DNA of 64,000 nucleotides from Imbricaverruca yamaguchii (taxonomy: Eukaryota; Arthropoda; Thecostraca; Neoverrucidae): positions 1,090,001 through 1,154,000 of the forward strand of contig JAOTOL010001481.1 of NCBI GenBank assembly GCA_034440575.1, in the 5' to 3' direction. A program made the position numbers and the translations under genes. Below the pieces are notes generated by a model. The model saw nothing but the letters and a program-made list of their open reading frames with translations. It was not told the origin of the DNA and did not search any database. Numbering within the stretch: position 1 is the stretch's first letter; every line of letters starts with the position of its first letter. Shown piece after piece: positions 25,301-37,300 of this stretch.

Positions 25301-28300
25301 GAATTTCACTGTTTCTCTGATGTTACTCCAATTTCACTGTTTGACTCATGTTTACTTTTCTCTGTCTGATTGACGATGTTGCTTGCATTTCACTGTTTCA
25401 CTGACGATGTTATGGGCGCTGCATGACCGATGTAGTCGGTGCCCCCCGAAACTCCAATAACCAACCAACCGAATAGCGACGATTAGTATTCGTTCCAGTG
25501 GTGTCACGTGAGCGAACTTCCCGTATCGTCAATACGTACATTCTGTTGGACAGCAATAAATCGCTTGGTGATGTACCCTGGTGGACACATCGCGAAAATA
25601 CGCTTCCCAATACTCCATCAGGTAGGATTTTTAGACGAACCATAGGGAAGGTAGATCCTGAGTGTTCTGTTCCTCTCGCAAGTAAAAGGGAAATTAGATC
25701 CTAGGTCCCGGCGAATATTTCCAAGCATTGCCAATCTGGATGCTATATTCCAAGATCAGATTGACCTATGATTCAGGACCAGATTGCAGTGCCAATTTCC
25801 GGGATCTGGAGATATGTCTGGCCTGATTGACTCCTCATTATTAAACCTCTGGATGAAGGACGGGAGTCTGCTTGTAAAGTGTTGCGCCTCTGAGTGTGGT
25901 GGAAAATGATGTAAAGGATCTCCCATGGAAGTTGTCCACACGGATAATGTGTAATGCAGTGCATTCGCACATAATAGTGTGCAAATTAGTTCCATCTTTT
26001 TACAGGTGGGAGAGATCTTCTGTGACGCTGGCAAGGCTTTCAACAAGCTGGGGAACCTAACAATCCAGCTCCAGCAAGCATCCCAGCAAGCACCAAACAG
26101 GTATTTTTATTTTGCTTTTTCCTCAATTTTTGGACACCGGCGGCTGTAGAAACTGGTGGTGAGCCTTTTTTTGGAGTTAGGGAGGGAGGGACAATGAAAA
26201 TAAAAGGTGACAATGAAAATACCAGTTGGATATGGCTTCACTTTGCAAAACCTCTGGAATGTGTAATTATATGTACAATTATAAGCGATGTGTGCAGGCT
26301 GTAATAATGTGTTTTGATTAAATGTATCTTTATGTTGACATCTGCTACTTTATTGTAATACTTCATGAAAGAAAATTATCAAGTCAACTCATGAAATAGT
26401 GAGCAACATCATGAAGCTTAGTTGAAATCCCAGCCTCATGCTCATAACAATACAACTAATTCAAGATTTCTCTAGACATATTTTGCTCACGAAGTATCTC
26501 TCGTAAAAACGTAATTCGACTAAAGAACTTAAATGTCACAAATGACACAGCAGCAAAAGAAGGAAGCGCAATATTTATTGTTGGGGCTCTGTGAGCATGT
26601 CACAAGTATCAGATATTGATGTATGAACGTGGTTCAGATCTACGAAATACCGCGGAATTAACTTCATTTTCTTTTCCCCCGGAAATACTTCAGGCATATT
26701 CCCCGCTAATTTAACCATGCGGCTAATTTTGTCCCCCGACAGCCATACGTCGAGCTGATATAGGTCAATAATCTCCACGTAGATCGACAAACGTATCGTT
26801 TTGTTTTCCTGGTATTCGTACTTTATTTTTGGGGGTTTCAGCGGGATCGCTCCGAAATCTGTTTTGATATTTACACTGTTGTGATAATTACAATTATTTA
26901 TCGCTGCTGATTGCTCTTCTACTCAACTTTATGCCATATCTGCTCGCTGGATCGTGCTCATGAACCTGCGAGACTTGTGAGCAGTGTTAAAATAATGATG
27001 TCTCGTTAGGTGTGGGATGTCGAAACGAGTACAGCGAGATATCGAAATCGCTATGGAATTAATGCGGTTTAAGATATTTACCTCCTTAAAACCTAGTTCT
27101 GGGACAATTGCTCAGTACCAGGGATGCGGAGCCGGAGCCGCCGGAGCCGGAACATTTTGTCCGAAGCTGGAGCCGGAGCCGCCGGGACATTTCACTCGGA
27201 GCCGGAGTCGGACCCGGAGCCGTCAAAAGCAGGGCGGCTCTGACTCCGAAAGAGGTGTAAATGAAACAAAATTAGCAGACGTGAAATGAACACAGTATTC
27301 ATACCATACCATACCATACCATACTAGCATACCATACTACCATACCATACTACCATAAAACATTTCATACCATACCATTTTAAAAGCAAAGCGCTGGGCG
27401 CTGTATAACCGAAGCAGTCGAAGCGCCCCTAAGCCCAAATAACTAACAAAAGCAAAGCGCTTAAATACGAGTAACATGTAAAAATATCATCAAATAATGG
27501 TAGAATAACCAATAACCATATTCTAGCCTTAGTAGTCAATCCAATAGTTCCATATTTTGTTTAGTTAAGTTCATTGTTTCCATCATCAACGATTTGTTGT
27601 ACCTTATTGGAGATGAGGTCAAACATTACAATTTACAACAATGGTGTTCCTTGGACTGTTCATGGGATGGGGAGTGTTGTTGATTCGAGTCTCCTCCCTT
27701 CTGATTTCCCCAACACGGCACGAAGCGAGCGTCAGTTTACGACGGCACAACACCGAGAAGTGATTTGGGTGGGGGCGGGTGTTTATTTAAAGATGGATAC
27801 AGGGTTTATATGAGAAAATTGCTCATCTGAAGTTTGCGCGTCTGAGTGGTCGCGGCTAACTTTTTTTTTAACATCCCCCTAGCTCTTATTTAGTGGATCG
27901 ATCACGTTTAGGATGTACGGAGCCGGAGCCTGAGCCGCCGGAGCCGGTACATTTTTCCCAGAGCCGGAGCCGGAGCCGGAGCCGGAGCCGCCGGAACATT
28001 TTACTCTGAGCCGGAGCTGGAGCCGGAGACGGGATACTTCCCCGGAGCCGGAGCCGTCCAAATTTTCCCGGCTCCGCATCCCTGCTCAGTACCGTTATGA
28101 TTAACCATTTTGCAGGTGGGAGGTACCTAATTTGGAGATACTGATATCAATGATAACGATGCAAATTCCGATACCATAAAATGGTATTGCGTAATATAGC
28201 ACATATAAAATCCCTTTACCTGGAATTGCACTACGCCGTGTTCGTTATCACGATCCCGGGTGCGTTGTGATGAGCATTAACATGATACATATCGACGGAA

Positions 28301-31300
28301 AACTGGTAGAAACGAGGCATGAATACATTGCAAGCATGCACCAAAAGTCACGATGTCGATGCTTCTTCGAAAAAAATGTCCACTCAGTGTTTAGTAAGTG
28401 ATATTTTTACATTATTTCACGAATAATTTATAACTACTTGGGATCACGGATTATTTGTAAACTCGGCTGGTGTTGAGGTCCGTCCCATCAGCGGTGGATC
28501 TAGAGACCAGGGAGGCTATGCCCATCTCTCATATAATTGGCGGAGGCATGGCACCTTCCGTGCAAAGGAGCACCACGAGCAGCCAGGTTCTTCTTAATCT
28601 GGGTTCCAGTCATGGTGGTATGATCTCCCGCGAAGTGTGCTCCAGGGAAAGGGGCACTGGTCATGCGCCCACGTGAAAAAAGAACTCTCTCAAGATCGGG
28701 ATAAGGCTTCCCTCTAGGAGCGTCTGAGTTCATCACCTCCCACTCCTTGTTCGGGGGATTTTTTTTCGCCATGGCTCTGAGAGGAAATGACGGAAGGAAA
28801 AGGCGACCATTCAGTACGCGCGAGTGCATCTCTCGGGAGCTCACGGAGCTTCCGCAAAGAAATGGCGCCCAATTCGGACGAGTGCCATTTCCCCCTCCCA
28901 CTAATATAACTCTTGGATCCGCCCCTGGTGTGCCCTATTCAGAAACTGAATCGACTCATCTGCAAAACCAGTAACTCAAGCTTTTAGTTCACCAACACCA
29001 GGTATTTAAGTTCAAGAAACGCCCTTCACTGCAACTTCCCGCCCTTCACAAACCAAAGGCATGAACGCGGTTAGTCCGGCGAAAGATTCATGGTCTCGAA
29101 TGTGTCGCCGCTCTGGCGACCGCGTCTGGAGGCTTTGGTGAAGTATCTCCCATTGCTGCTTGAGAAAAAGTCAGGTCCCGCCGAGATTTGAACTCGGATC
29201 GCAGGATTCAGAGTCCTGAGTGCTAACCGTTACACCACGGGGCCGGATGTCCGCGCGGGTGCAACGCCATTGGCCAGATAGACTCTGGTTGGCGGGGCTG
29301 TAGCTCAGCTGGAGCTGTGAGTCTCTCCCAGTCGTGCAAATGTGCCGCCCGACCCATGTAGTCCCGTGGATAGTTGGCGTCCTGCTCCAGTGGCAGCAGG
29401 CTTCCCCCATAGGGCCTGTTTGTGGTGGTGCAGAACTCCTGACCGAAAACAAACTGTCGCATTGCAACTATGAACATGAAAACAATCTACCTGCCCTCCT
29501 CCAACAGGGGCATGCAAGCCGACATAGACATGACAGGAATCCGGATGTGACGCGCGTAGAGCCTGATCTTCAAGCTAGTTTTCCTGCGCCTCGCATTCTC
29601 ATGATAAAGTTATTAAAAGAAGAATAGCATATCTCATTACGTACTTCGTTCCAGCGAAAAGAAGCTTGTGATAAGTTCGGGTTGGTATTGAGGTGTGAAA
29701 AGCTCAGCGATGGTGGGCTAGACGTAGAATTTATCATTTCTGTTGGCGCAAGAAGGGCGATGGATGAAACCGAATTAAACTACGTAATACGAAATGAAAC
29801 CAACAAGCGAACAGTCACCGTGCGTATCGAAATTCGATCCTATAATAAGTATAATTATTCGAAAGATGTGACCAGCTGTTATGACTTGAGATACATGTCG
29901 GAAGCTGACATTGTAGAAGACCCGGAAGAGAGGGTAGATACACGAATAATCACAATAAGATAAGGGGCAGGACACCTAACCAACAAACAACCTCACCTTA
30001 ACATTTCGCACGACGGCTCTTCCTGAGTTCACCTTCGTCGGTTATGTCAGCGTGAAAGTTCGTGTATTTGTTCCAAACCCGATGCAGTGCTTCCGGTGCT
30101 CCAGTTTTGGATACACATCGCAGCATCCCCGAAACGGCGAGACACGTGGGAGTTGTGAATCAGTGGAGCATGTGAGAGACACGTGTGAAGCGGAGAATCC
30201 AAAATGTTCCTATACCTATACCTATACCTGTCACCTAATAGCCTAGTTTAGCGCCCTGCTTTGGTGTACACAGGAACTTCGGTGTGCTTATTCGCAAGCT
30301 TTTCCAGGAAAGTCGAGGTGGGCGCGGTGTGGCCATCGCAGTCGATGCGACCCTAAGCCCAAATAGCCAACCAACCAGGAAAGTCGAGTTAGACTTCAAG
30401 GAATTCGGAGAATTGATGGCGTGCAGACTCCCATGGGAGTTGATCGTGCCGGAAGTGGGCCTTGTGAGAACGTTACAAAGCTGACGTTTCTCCAAAAGAA
30501 TTTCGCGCGCTGGCTCTGGAACGCATTGGATCATTTGAGGGTTGAATGGCAACCTGTTCCGAAGGATCTCGAATAGAGGACGGTGCGACAACGCTTTTGT
30601 TGGTGGCTCTGTCACCCGATTGTTCGCCCTCCCTACATACGCATCCGTCTACTCATCAGAACTTATCACTGTTTTGAAAGCTTTATGTTGTATCAAAGCG
30701 TCGGAGGGTGATCGACATGTTATCTTTACCGATTCCTTAAGCAGCCTTTTTTTGCTCCAAACACATTTGATCCGTCCCTTTTGCGTGATGTTCTAAGTCG
30801 TCTTACCACTAATGCACAACACGAGGCGACGGCTGATCCAGTATTGGGTTTCCAGTTGTGTGTATGTTTCTGGACACCGGTTTGTGGATGGTGTGGCGAA
30901 GCAAGCAATGTACGCATCGTGCATTGGGTCACTGCCGCTTCCTGCCACGAGGCATTACCGAGAGGTGTCCAGCTGCCTCCTCAACACGTGGCAGACAGTG
31001 TCGGACGCGACGTCGGCAGCTCATCAAACGACGTCTAGGGCCGTGGAGCTCATCCTGTCGTAAGCGTAGATAAGTGGAGGTGACATTATGCCGCATCAGC
31101 AGAGAGCATATTTGTGCCACTTGCTGTTAGTTGTGCGGTGGCGACAGGCTTCTGTGCGCAATATGTACAACACTGACATCTGTCATGTTTTGATCTCGCT
31201 CCTTTTTATGCTGACGAGCGTAGACATGTTGAATTTGTCCAGGCAGATCCACTTGACGATGTTCTGTCCAACATTTTTGTTTTGCAATATCCAACCATGA

Positions 31301-34300
31301 CGACTGACGAACTTGCTTTCTGAAGTGTCGTTCTCGGCGATATACCCTCCTCACTGATATGCATTGCATATAAACTCTAACGCAATAGCTACACGAATGT
31401 GATGCCCACGATGAGCTACTTAGTACTTCATTTAGCAGAATTTCGATGACTGATTTATGGGCAATATATGACCATAGTAGTCGTGTCGCCCTAAAGCGTA
31501 AAGGACCAACTAGCAATGTGTATTTGTAGAACTTGTGTGCCAAGAAGAGCATAAATCACTTTAATGGGGCTCTGCTTATAGTGGTTGAGTCAGGATATTT
31601 TCTTAAAATATTTTGGGAAGGATTTGAAGTCAAACTCGACGGAACAGCGGCAAAGCAATCAACGACATGGAATGTTTAGTTTTTGGTTCTATATGGAATG
31701 CGATGTTACATGATTGCTGTTGGGATACTTGCACTCTCTACAGATGTGAGGACCGAATACTGTAGTGGAAAACAGGTTGTGAGTTGTTTTGTTGTATCTC
31801 TCGTTTTGTCCGTGGCACTTGATAGCTTACACAGTGCGTGCCCAATGCGTATCATAAGCATGTGTCGGTGACAAGTGTCATCCAATTTGCAATACTATGT
31901 AGAGCATCCGTGGAAGACATTTGAACTAACCCTGTGACCATTTCATATGCATGTGCTGCTTTCGGCTGATCAACCCTTCGATAATCGTTGCCGTTGCTGT
32001 GAGAAGAAAATAAAATAAAAAGAAGTAGAACTCAGTGTGTTCAGCCCGCCGTCAGGACACCGCGCGTACAATGGTGTTCCTGTCTGACGGAGCTGATCAA
32101 CTGTTCAAATGATAACGACACTAGTTGCGAAGTAGATACATACTTTACTGTTAGCGTTCCATTGACCCATGGCAAGCGCAATTAACCAATTTAATGCAGA
32201 CGTGCTAAGAGCTATGCGTAGAAGTGCTTGGAGCTATGCGTAATGTATAAAGTGTGATACATTGGTAGTACAAACAAAGATGGTTACGCCGTGTGTTCAG
32301 CTGTTCACTGGTGTCTAGTGTGGCATGTTTTTGTTGTCACATGTGACGCTGACATCTCAAAATATTGGACGCAGTGCTCCGAATTGTCCGCATATTATGG
32401 GCGACCTGGTGTGTCACGGTCCTTGCTCCGTGCCTGCTGACGTCCAGTTTACACAACACACAATCGTTCAGCACATCTTGTATTGCACTGACGGCTGCGC
32501 CGGCCGACCACCCGGCCCCAGGGCACGCATGTCGCGTGACCCTATCGTCGCTACATGACTGACCCGTGTCGGGCCTCACACGACATCGTGTGCCGGCCTA
32601 GGTTGGTCATGTTGTGCGGCTATGTTGGCCTGATTTCTGTGCAGGGGATTGTACAGCTGTCCCTCGACGACTTCCAGGTCTGAAGAACCTGTCCTCTGTT
32701 TCGTTTTTTTTTTCGCAAACGAGTGCCAACTGACTCCGACTGACTCCAACTGACTATCCATCTATATCGTGACAATTTCGCAGATAATCAACCAGGTGTA
32801 CCCTGGACCCCTTCCCCGTGAACGGTTTTTGGGCGTCCTTTCTTCTCTTGCATCGCAATATGTTTCATGCGGATTCTCATGCATGACGGTTGTTTATAAT
32901 GTTGTTTCTAAAAGTTATATATGTCCCTAAGCGTCTATTCTACCATACTGACTCGCAAGCTATATATTCCAGCGCGTAGTTATGAACGGAAAATGGTGGC
33001 TGTTTCATATTGTATGCGGAACGTTTATGTGGAAAATATTTTGAATTCCACTACAATAATCTGGAATTATCTATGCCCAAGCATTTGATTTTTGGACCGA
33101 CATTATTACTTCTTTTTGTTAATGAGTACTGGCAGTACTACCTGATTTGAAGTTATGAACGAAAAATGGTGGCTGTTTCATATTGTATGCGGAACGTTTA
33201 TGTGGAAAATATTTGAATTCCACTACAATAATCTGGAATTATCTATGCCGAAGCATTTGATTTTGGGACCGACATTATTACTTCTTTTTGTTAATGAGTA
33301 CTGGCAGTACTACCTGATTCGAATAACGGAAATGGGGAGATTCGGACATTTTATATCCAATGTCTGCTTTTGATATCGACATGTTCGAAGTATGAAGCAT
33401 TTTCACTGCCGTAATCAGGCATGACAACCGTTGAAAGGAGGAGAGCTATGATGGAAATGCGCCATTGCCCCTCGCGGTTATATGCATTTGCGTGTAGACA
33501 TATGTATGTGACTTGTATCCCATAATTGTTCCGCTGGAACCACAACTGTTCCTAATTGTGCAATTGGAGGCTTATCAAATGCACCTACTACATATAAGAA
33601 ACCGAGTGTTTTCCGTTTTCAAACGACAGCTTCACAATTATCGAAAGTTTCCCAATGTTCGTCATGGGACCTTTGATCCGATTAACAATTAATTTCAAAG
33701 TGAAGTGTTCCGAGATCGTAGCTGCAATTCTTGGGTGTGTTTAGCTTTTAAAAACTAACGATGGTATTACCCAGACACGATGGTGACTTTCAAATGCGTT
33801 ACATCATTAAACGTCAACGCATCATGACGAAAATAAAATCCACACCCTGTATTGCCTTTCAAAGCGAAATGCTAGATGCATGCATGGGTGACGTGTCTGA
33901 CAGAAACTGTAAGGCAGCAGAGCATGCCTCCACAAATACCCCCTTGGATCCACCCATGGTACAACTGGGAATGGTTAGCGGATCAGCAACACATCGTGTT
34001 TCATCTGAATATCGTGACAAGGCTAAAAGAAGACTACAACATCGCGTACCGCACAACGGGTGAATAATGTTCAAGCAAAATAGCATTATGCATCGCTTCC
34101 TCTTTTTTGCAGTTACTCTTGCCCTAAAGCCCTCATAACTAACTAACTTGCAGATACTCTTGCCTTTCTCCACTTCCACTCATTGGCTTTTCCGTCCTGT
34201 AGTTCCTGTGTGTAACGGCCTCCCGTCTCGCCTTTCGTGTTTTCCCTCCTCTTCTACCCATCATCTTTTTCTCCTTTTTCCTTTCCTTCTCCCTTACCCT

Positions 34301-37300
34301 TTCCCTTTGCATCGCCCTTTCCCTTGACATGGCTCTTTCCATTTGAATTGCCCTTTCCCTTTTCATCGCCTTTTCTCTTGACATCGCCATTTTCATCGCC
34401 CTTTCCCTTTTCATCGCCCTTCCCCTTTCTATCGCCCTTTCCCGTTCCATGGCCTTTTCCATTTCCACCGCATTTTCCCTTCCCATCGACCTTTCCCTTT
34501 CCATCGTCCTTTCCCTTTCCATGGACCTTTCCCTTCCCATCGACCTTTCCCTTTCCATCGCCCTTTCCATCGACCTTCCCCTTTTCATCGCACTTCTCCG
34601 CTATTTGATCATCTCCGGTGGGAGCCGTTGTAATGCATATGCTGGCGGCGGTAGACTGCTGGTCCAGACACTGGCTGCTGGCGGAGGCATGTGAAGCTGC
34701 CGCTGAAGACGGCGTTGCCGTGTCGACGGACGCGGTCGACGGAGGTGTTGGCCGAGGCGTTATCTCTGCCGACACGGTGGAAGCTGGGGAAGCGCCCGTG
34801 GGCGGGGTTGACGCGGAACTGAGCGTCTTAATGGCGTTCTCGGTTGTTTCTGTAGGCGCCGGTGTCGAGTAGGCTCCGTCTGTCGTTTGGATGTCGCCCG
34901 TCGTTGGTTGGGGTTCAGATGGTGTCTGTGTTGCGGCTATAGGTGCTGAGGTTATTTGCATGGCTTCTGTCGTCCGTACGGCGGCTTGTGTGGCCGGCCG
35001 AGTGTGTTCTGTTGAATGAACACTGCCCGTCGCTGGTCGAGTTTCTCCTTTCGTATGAGCATCTTGTGTCGCTAATTGCGTGGTTTCGCGGACTCCTGTC
35101 GACATTTCGGTGCCTTCGGTCGTTGTTGTGCCCACCGTCGTCACCGTAATGCTGTCGTCAGTGTCGAGGTTATTGCCATCCATGTCGTCCGACGTAAGCC
35201 CTGTGGACGTGTGGCCTGCTTGCGCCGTTGTTTGAAGATCGGTTGTCACTGGACGCTGAAGTTCGGTGGGCGTTTGGGTAACTTCTGTCGCGGCCTCGGT
35301 CATCTCCGCCTCCACCGAGGTATCTCCTAGCCCCGCCGAGTTGGCCCCCGCCTCCGTCGAGGTAGCCTCGGCTGAGGCTGGCTGCGCGCCGGCAGCAGTC
35401 ACCACCGGCAGCACGGGGACGGCCGTGTCCGTGGTGATCGTCGGAGGCCTGACGGTCGTGACTGCCAGGTCGACAGAGGTGAACACGTCGCTGTCCGGCA
35501 GAGAAGCCAGCTGGCTGGCGGCCGGCCGGCCGGCCAGCAGCACGCACTCGTGCCGCGTCCTCTGCACGGAGGTGCAGCCCGGCTGGCGCAGGCAGCGCAC
35601 GGCGCAGTGCATCAGCGTGTCGCTGGTGGCGACGGCCAGCGGCGCTCCGGTGACGCGCTGGTGGCGGCCGCTCAGGCGCAGCGTCATGCTGGAGGTGGCG
35701 CCGTATGCCACCGCCGCCATGTGCCACAGCTGGACCGCCAGCAGCGCCGTCCGCCAGGCGCGCCGTCGCATCGTGCCGCCGGCGCCTGGCGGCAGTGCTG
35801 GCGTTAAACAGCCGGCTAGCACGGTCAGTGCACACTGGCAGTTGTTACAGGGGCGCATAGTCTGGTGGTGAGGCATCGGTCTCCCAGTTGAGGTTGTGGG
35901 TTCGAGTCTCACCTGTCGCTGCTTTCCGCCCGCGAGCAATCGCCATATGTGACTGGCGACGCTGTGGGACCCGAGGAAGTTGACGCGTCGTAAGGTCAAT
36001 AACTGCCAACGACTAACAGATATTACCAATAAAAGGCGTCGATATAGAGCGCCAATATAAGGCCGCAAGACGAGCGAGGGCAGGTGTCAATAGCTCAACA
36101 CAGCCGAATCTCATGCCGTTGAGTGTGAAGCACCACAGCAAGACCATCACGCTGAAACTCAAGCCGTTTGTCATCGTCGGCGGTAACATTACGCGACAAT
36201 AAGGTTGCGGATGAGGTTATGTTCGTTTATTTGGTGGTTCACGACGCACTTTATACACATTCGCTGCTGCTGGCGCCGCCCACACTGTTTCGCCGGTGGA
36301 CTGCGATATTGGTGCGGGTGATTGGTGACCCGGGGCGTTTGGTACCCAGAGCCCAACACCTTAACCACTCGGCCACCCAGCCTCGGATGAGGTTATGTGG
36401 CGGGCGCGTGTTGGTTGTCCAAGCCGAGAGTTCTATGGGTGAGGAGCACGCTGCCCGAAGCCAGCATCATGCACTGGAACATCAAAAGTTAAAATGTGCT
36501 GTTCTTCAATTCGAATATTGCTATTCCGTATTATCGTGTCATATTTGTTTTGCCTGACGATTTCGAGAATAAAAATCCGGGTAGATTAACCAACAAATAA
36601 AAAGCCAGGGTCAGACTGAAAGGGAGCGAAATTCGCCACTTGAGACGTTCGTAGCCTTATCTGCAGAGTTTACCATGCAACATAATGATATAGCAATGCT
36701 CTCTCACTAAACTTTGATTTAGCTTTTGGAACATGCAGTCGATGCGCCCATAATCTACGCCCCCTAAAGTCACCAAAATGCGCCCTCTATATCTTTTGTG
36801 TAAACCAAATTGCATTACTGAAGGCAGGAATAAATATTGTCGCTCCTCACTGGAGCTGAGCTCGATATTCCGGAGCACGGGCACAAACACGTCCAGCACG
36901 TCGTCTTCCCGCCACTGGGACTGATTCCCACCGCCAGTTACGGTGCGAGGTGTGGCGTAAGCTGCCCACGCACGGGGATGTCGTCGTAATCCCCTTCCTT
37001 TGAATACATTTTGAGAATACTTCAGAAGAAATATTGCGATGGACGTCGGAAAATAGCAGTGAAAACAGCATATGGCCTTGAGTAAGAACATTGAAACTTG
37101 AGATGATGTGTTGCACTTTGGAACGCTGTTGAAGGCTTAGCGCCGGCCGCACAGCCGCCGCAAATATATTTTTTTGCCTTTGCAAAGATTAAGCATACTT
37201 CATGAAGACTATTCGAATGAAAATCGGGATCAATGAAGTGAAAATATCGCATCTGACTCTGAGCAATTAATTCGGGGACGCCGTTACAAAAAGTTGCCAT

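Larger units (their letters stand above)
27119..28084. mobile_element. Nonautonomous hAT-like element with GGAGCC-repeat termini
   Basis: 966 bp starting CAGGGATGCGGAGCCGGAGC and ending in the complement CCGGCTCCGCATCCCTG. Exact 8-bp duplications CTCAGTAC lie at 27111-27118 and 28085-28092. CAGGG ends with an 8-bp duplication fit hAT. The terminal regions (27119-27240, 27905-28084) are arrays of GGAGCC. No transposase frame inside. The undisrupted relative at 48405-48735 (minus) has no insertion at the matching site. Confidence 0.85.
27008..28310 (+). repeat. Interspersed repeat X, copy 1 (split by a hAT-like insertion)
   Basis: 27008-27118 plus 28085-28310 align with the reverse complement of 48405-48735. 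Both begin near TAGGTGTGGGATGTCGAAAC, share a short frame start MSKRVQRD, and end near GTTATCACGATCCCGG. Element type unknown. The insertion at 27119-28084 splits it. Confidence 0.8.

Noticed and set aside
25190..25410. Hammerhead candidates from CTGATGATGTTTCGTGAA words
   Set aside because: They lack GAAAC and a closing stem II; they are units of the LINE 3'UTR tandem repeat.
34237..34608. Phe-Pro-Ser repeat frame on the plus strand
   Set aside because: Antisense of the Lys-Gly repeat tail of the mucin-like gene.
34254..36068. 604-codon version of the mucin-like frame
   Set aside because: The first 99 codons are SINE and flank; the signal peptide begins at the Met at 35771.
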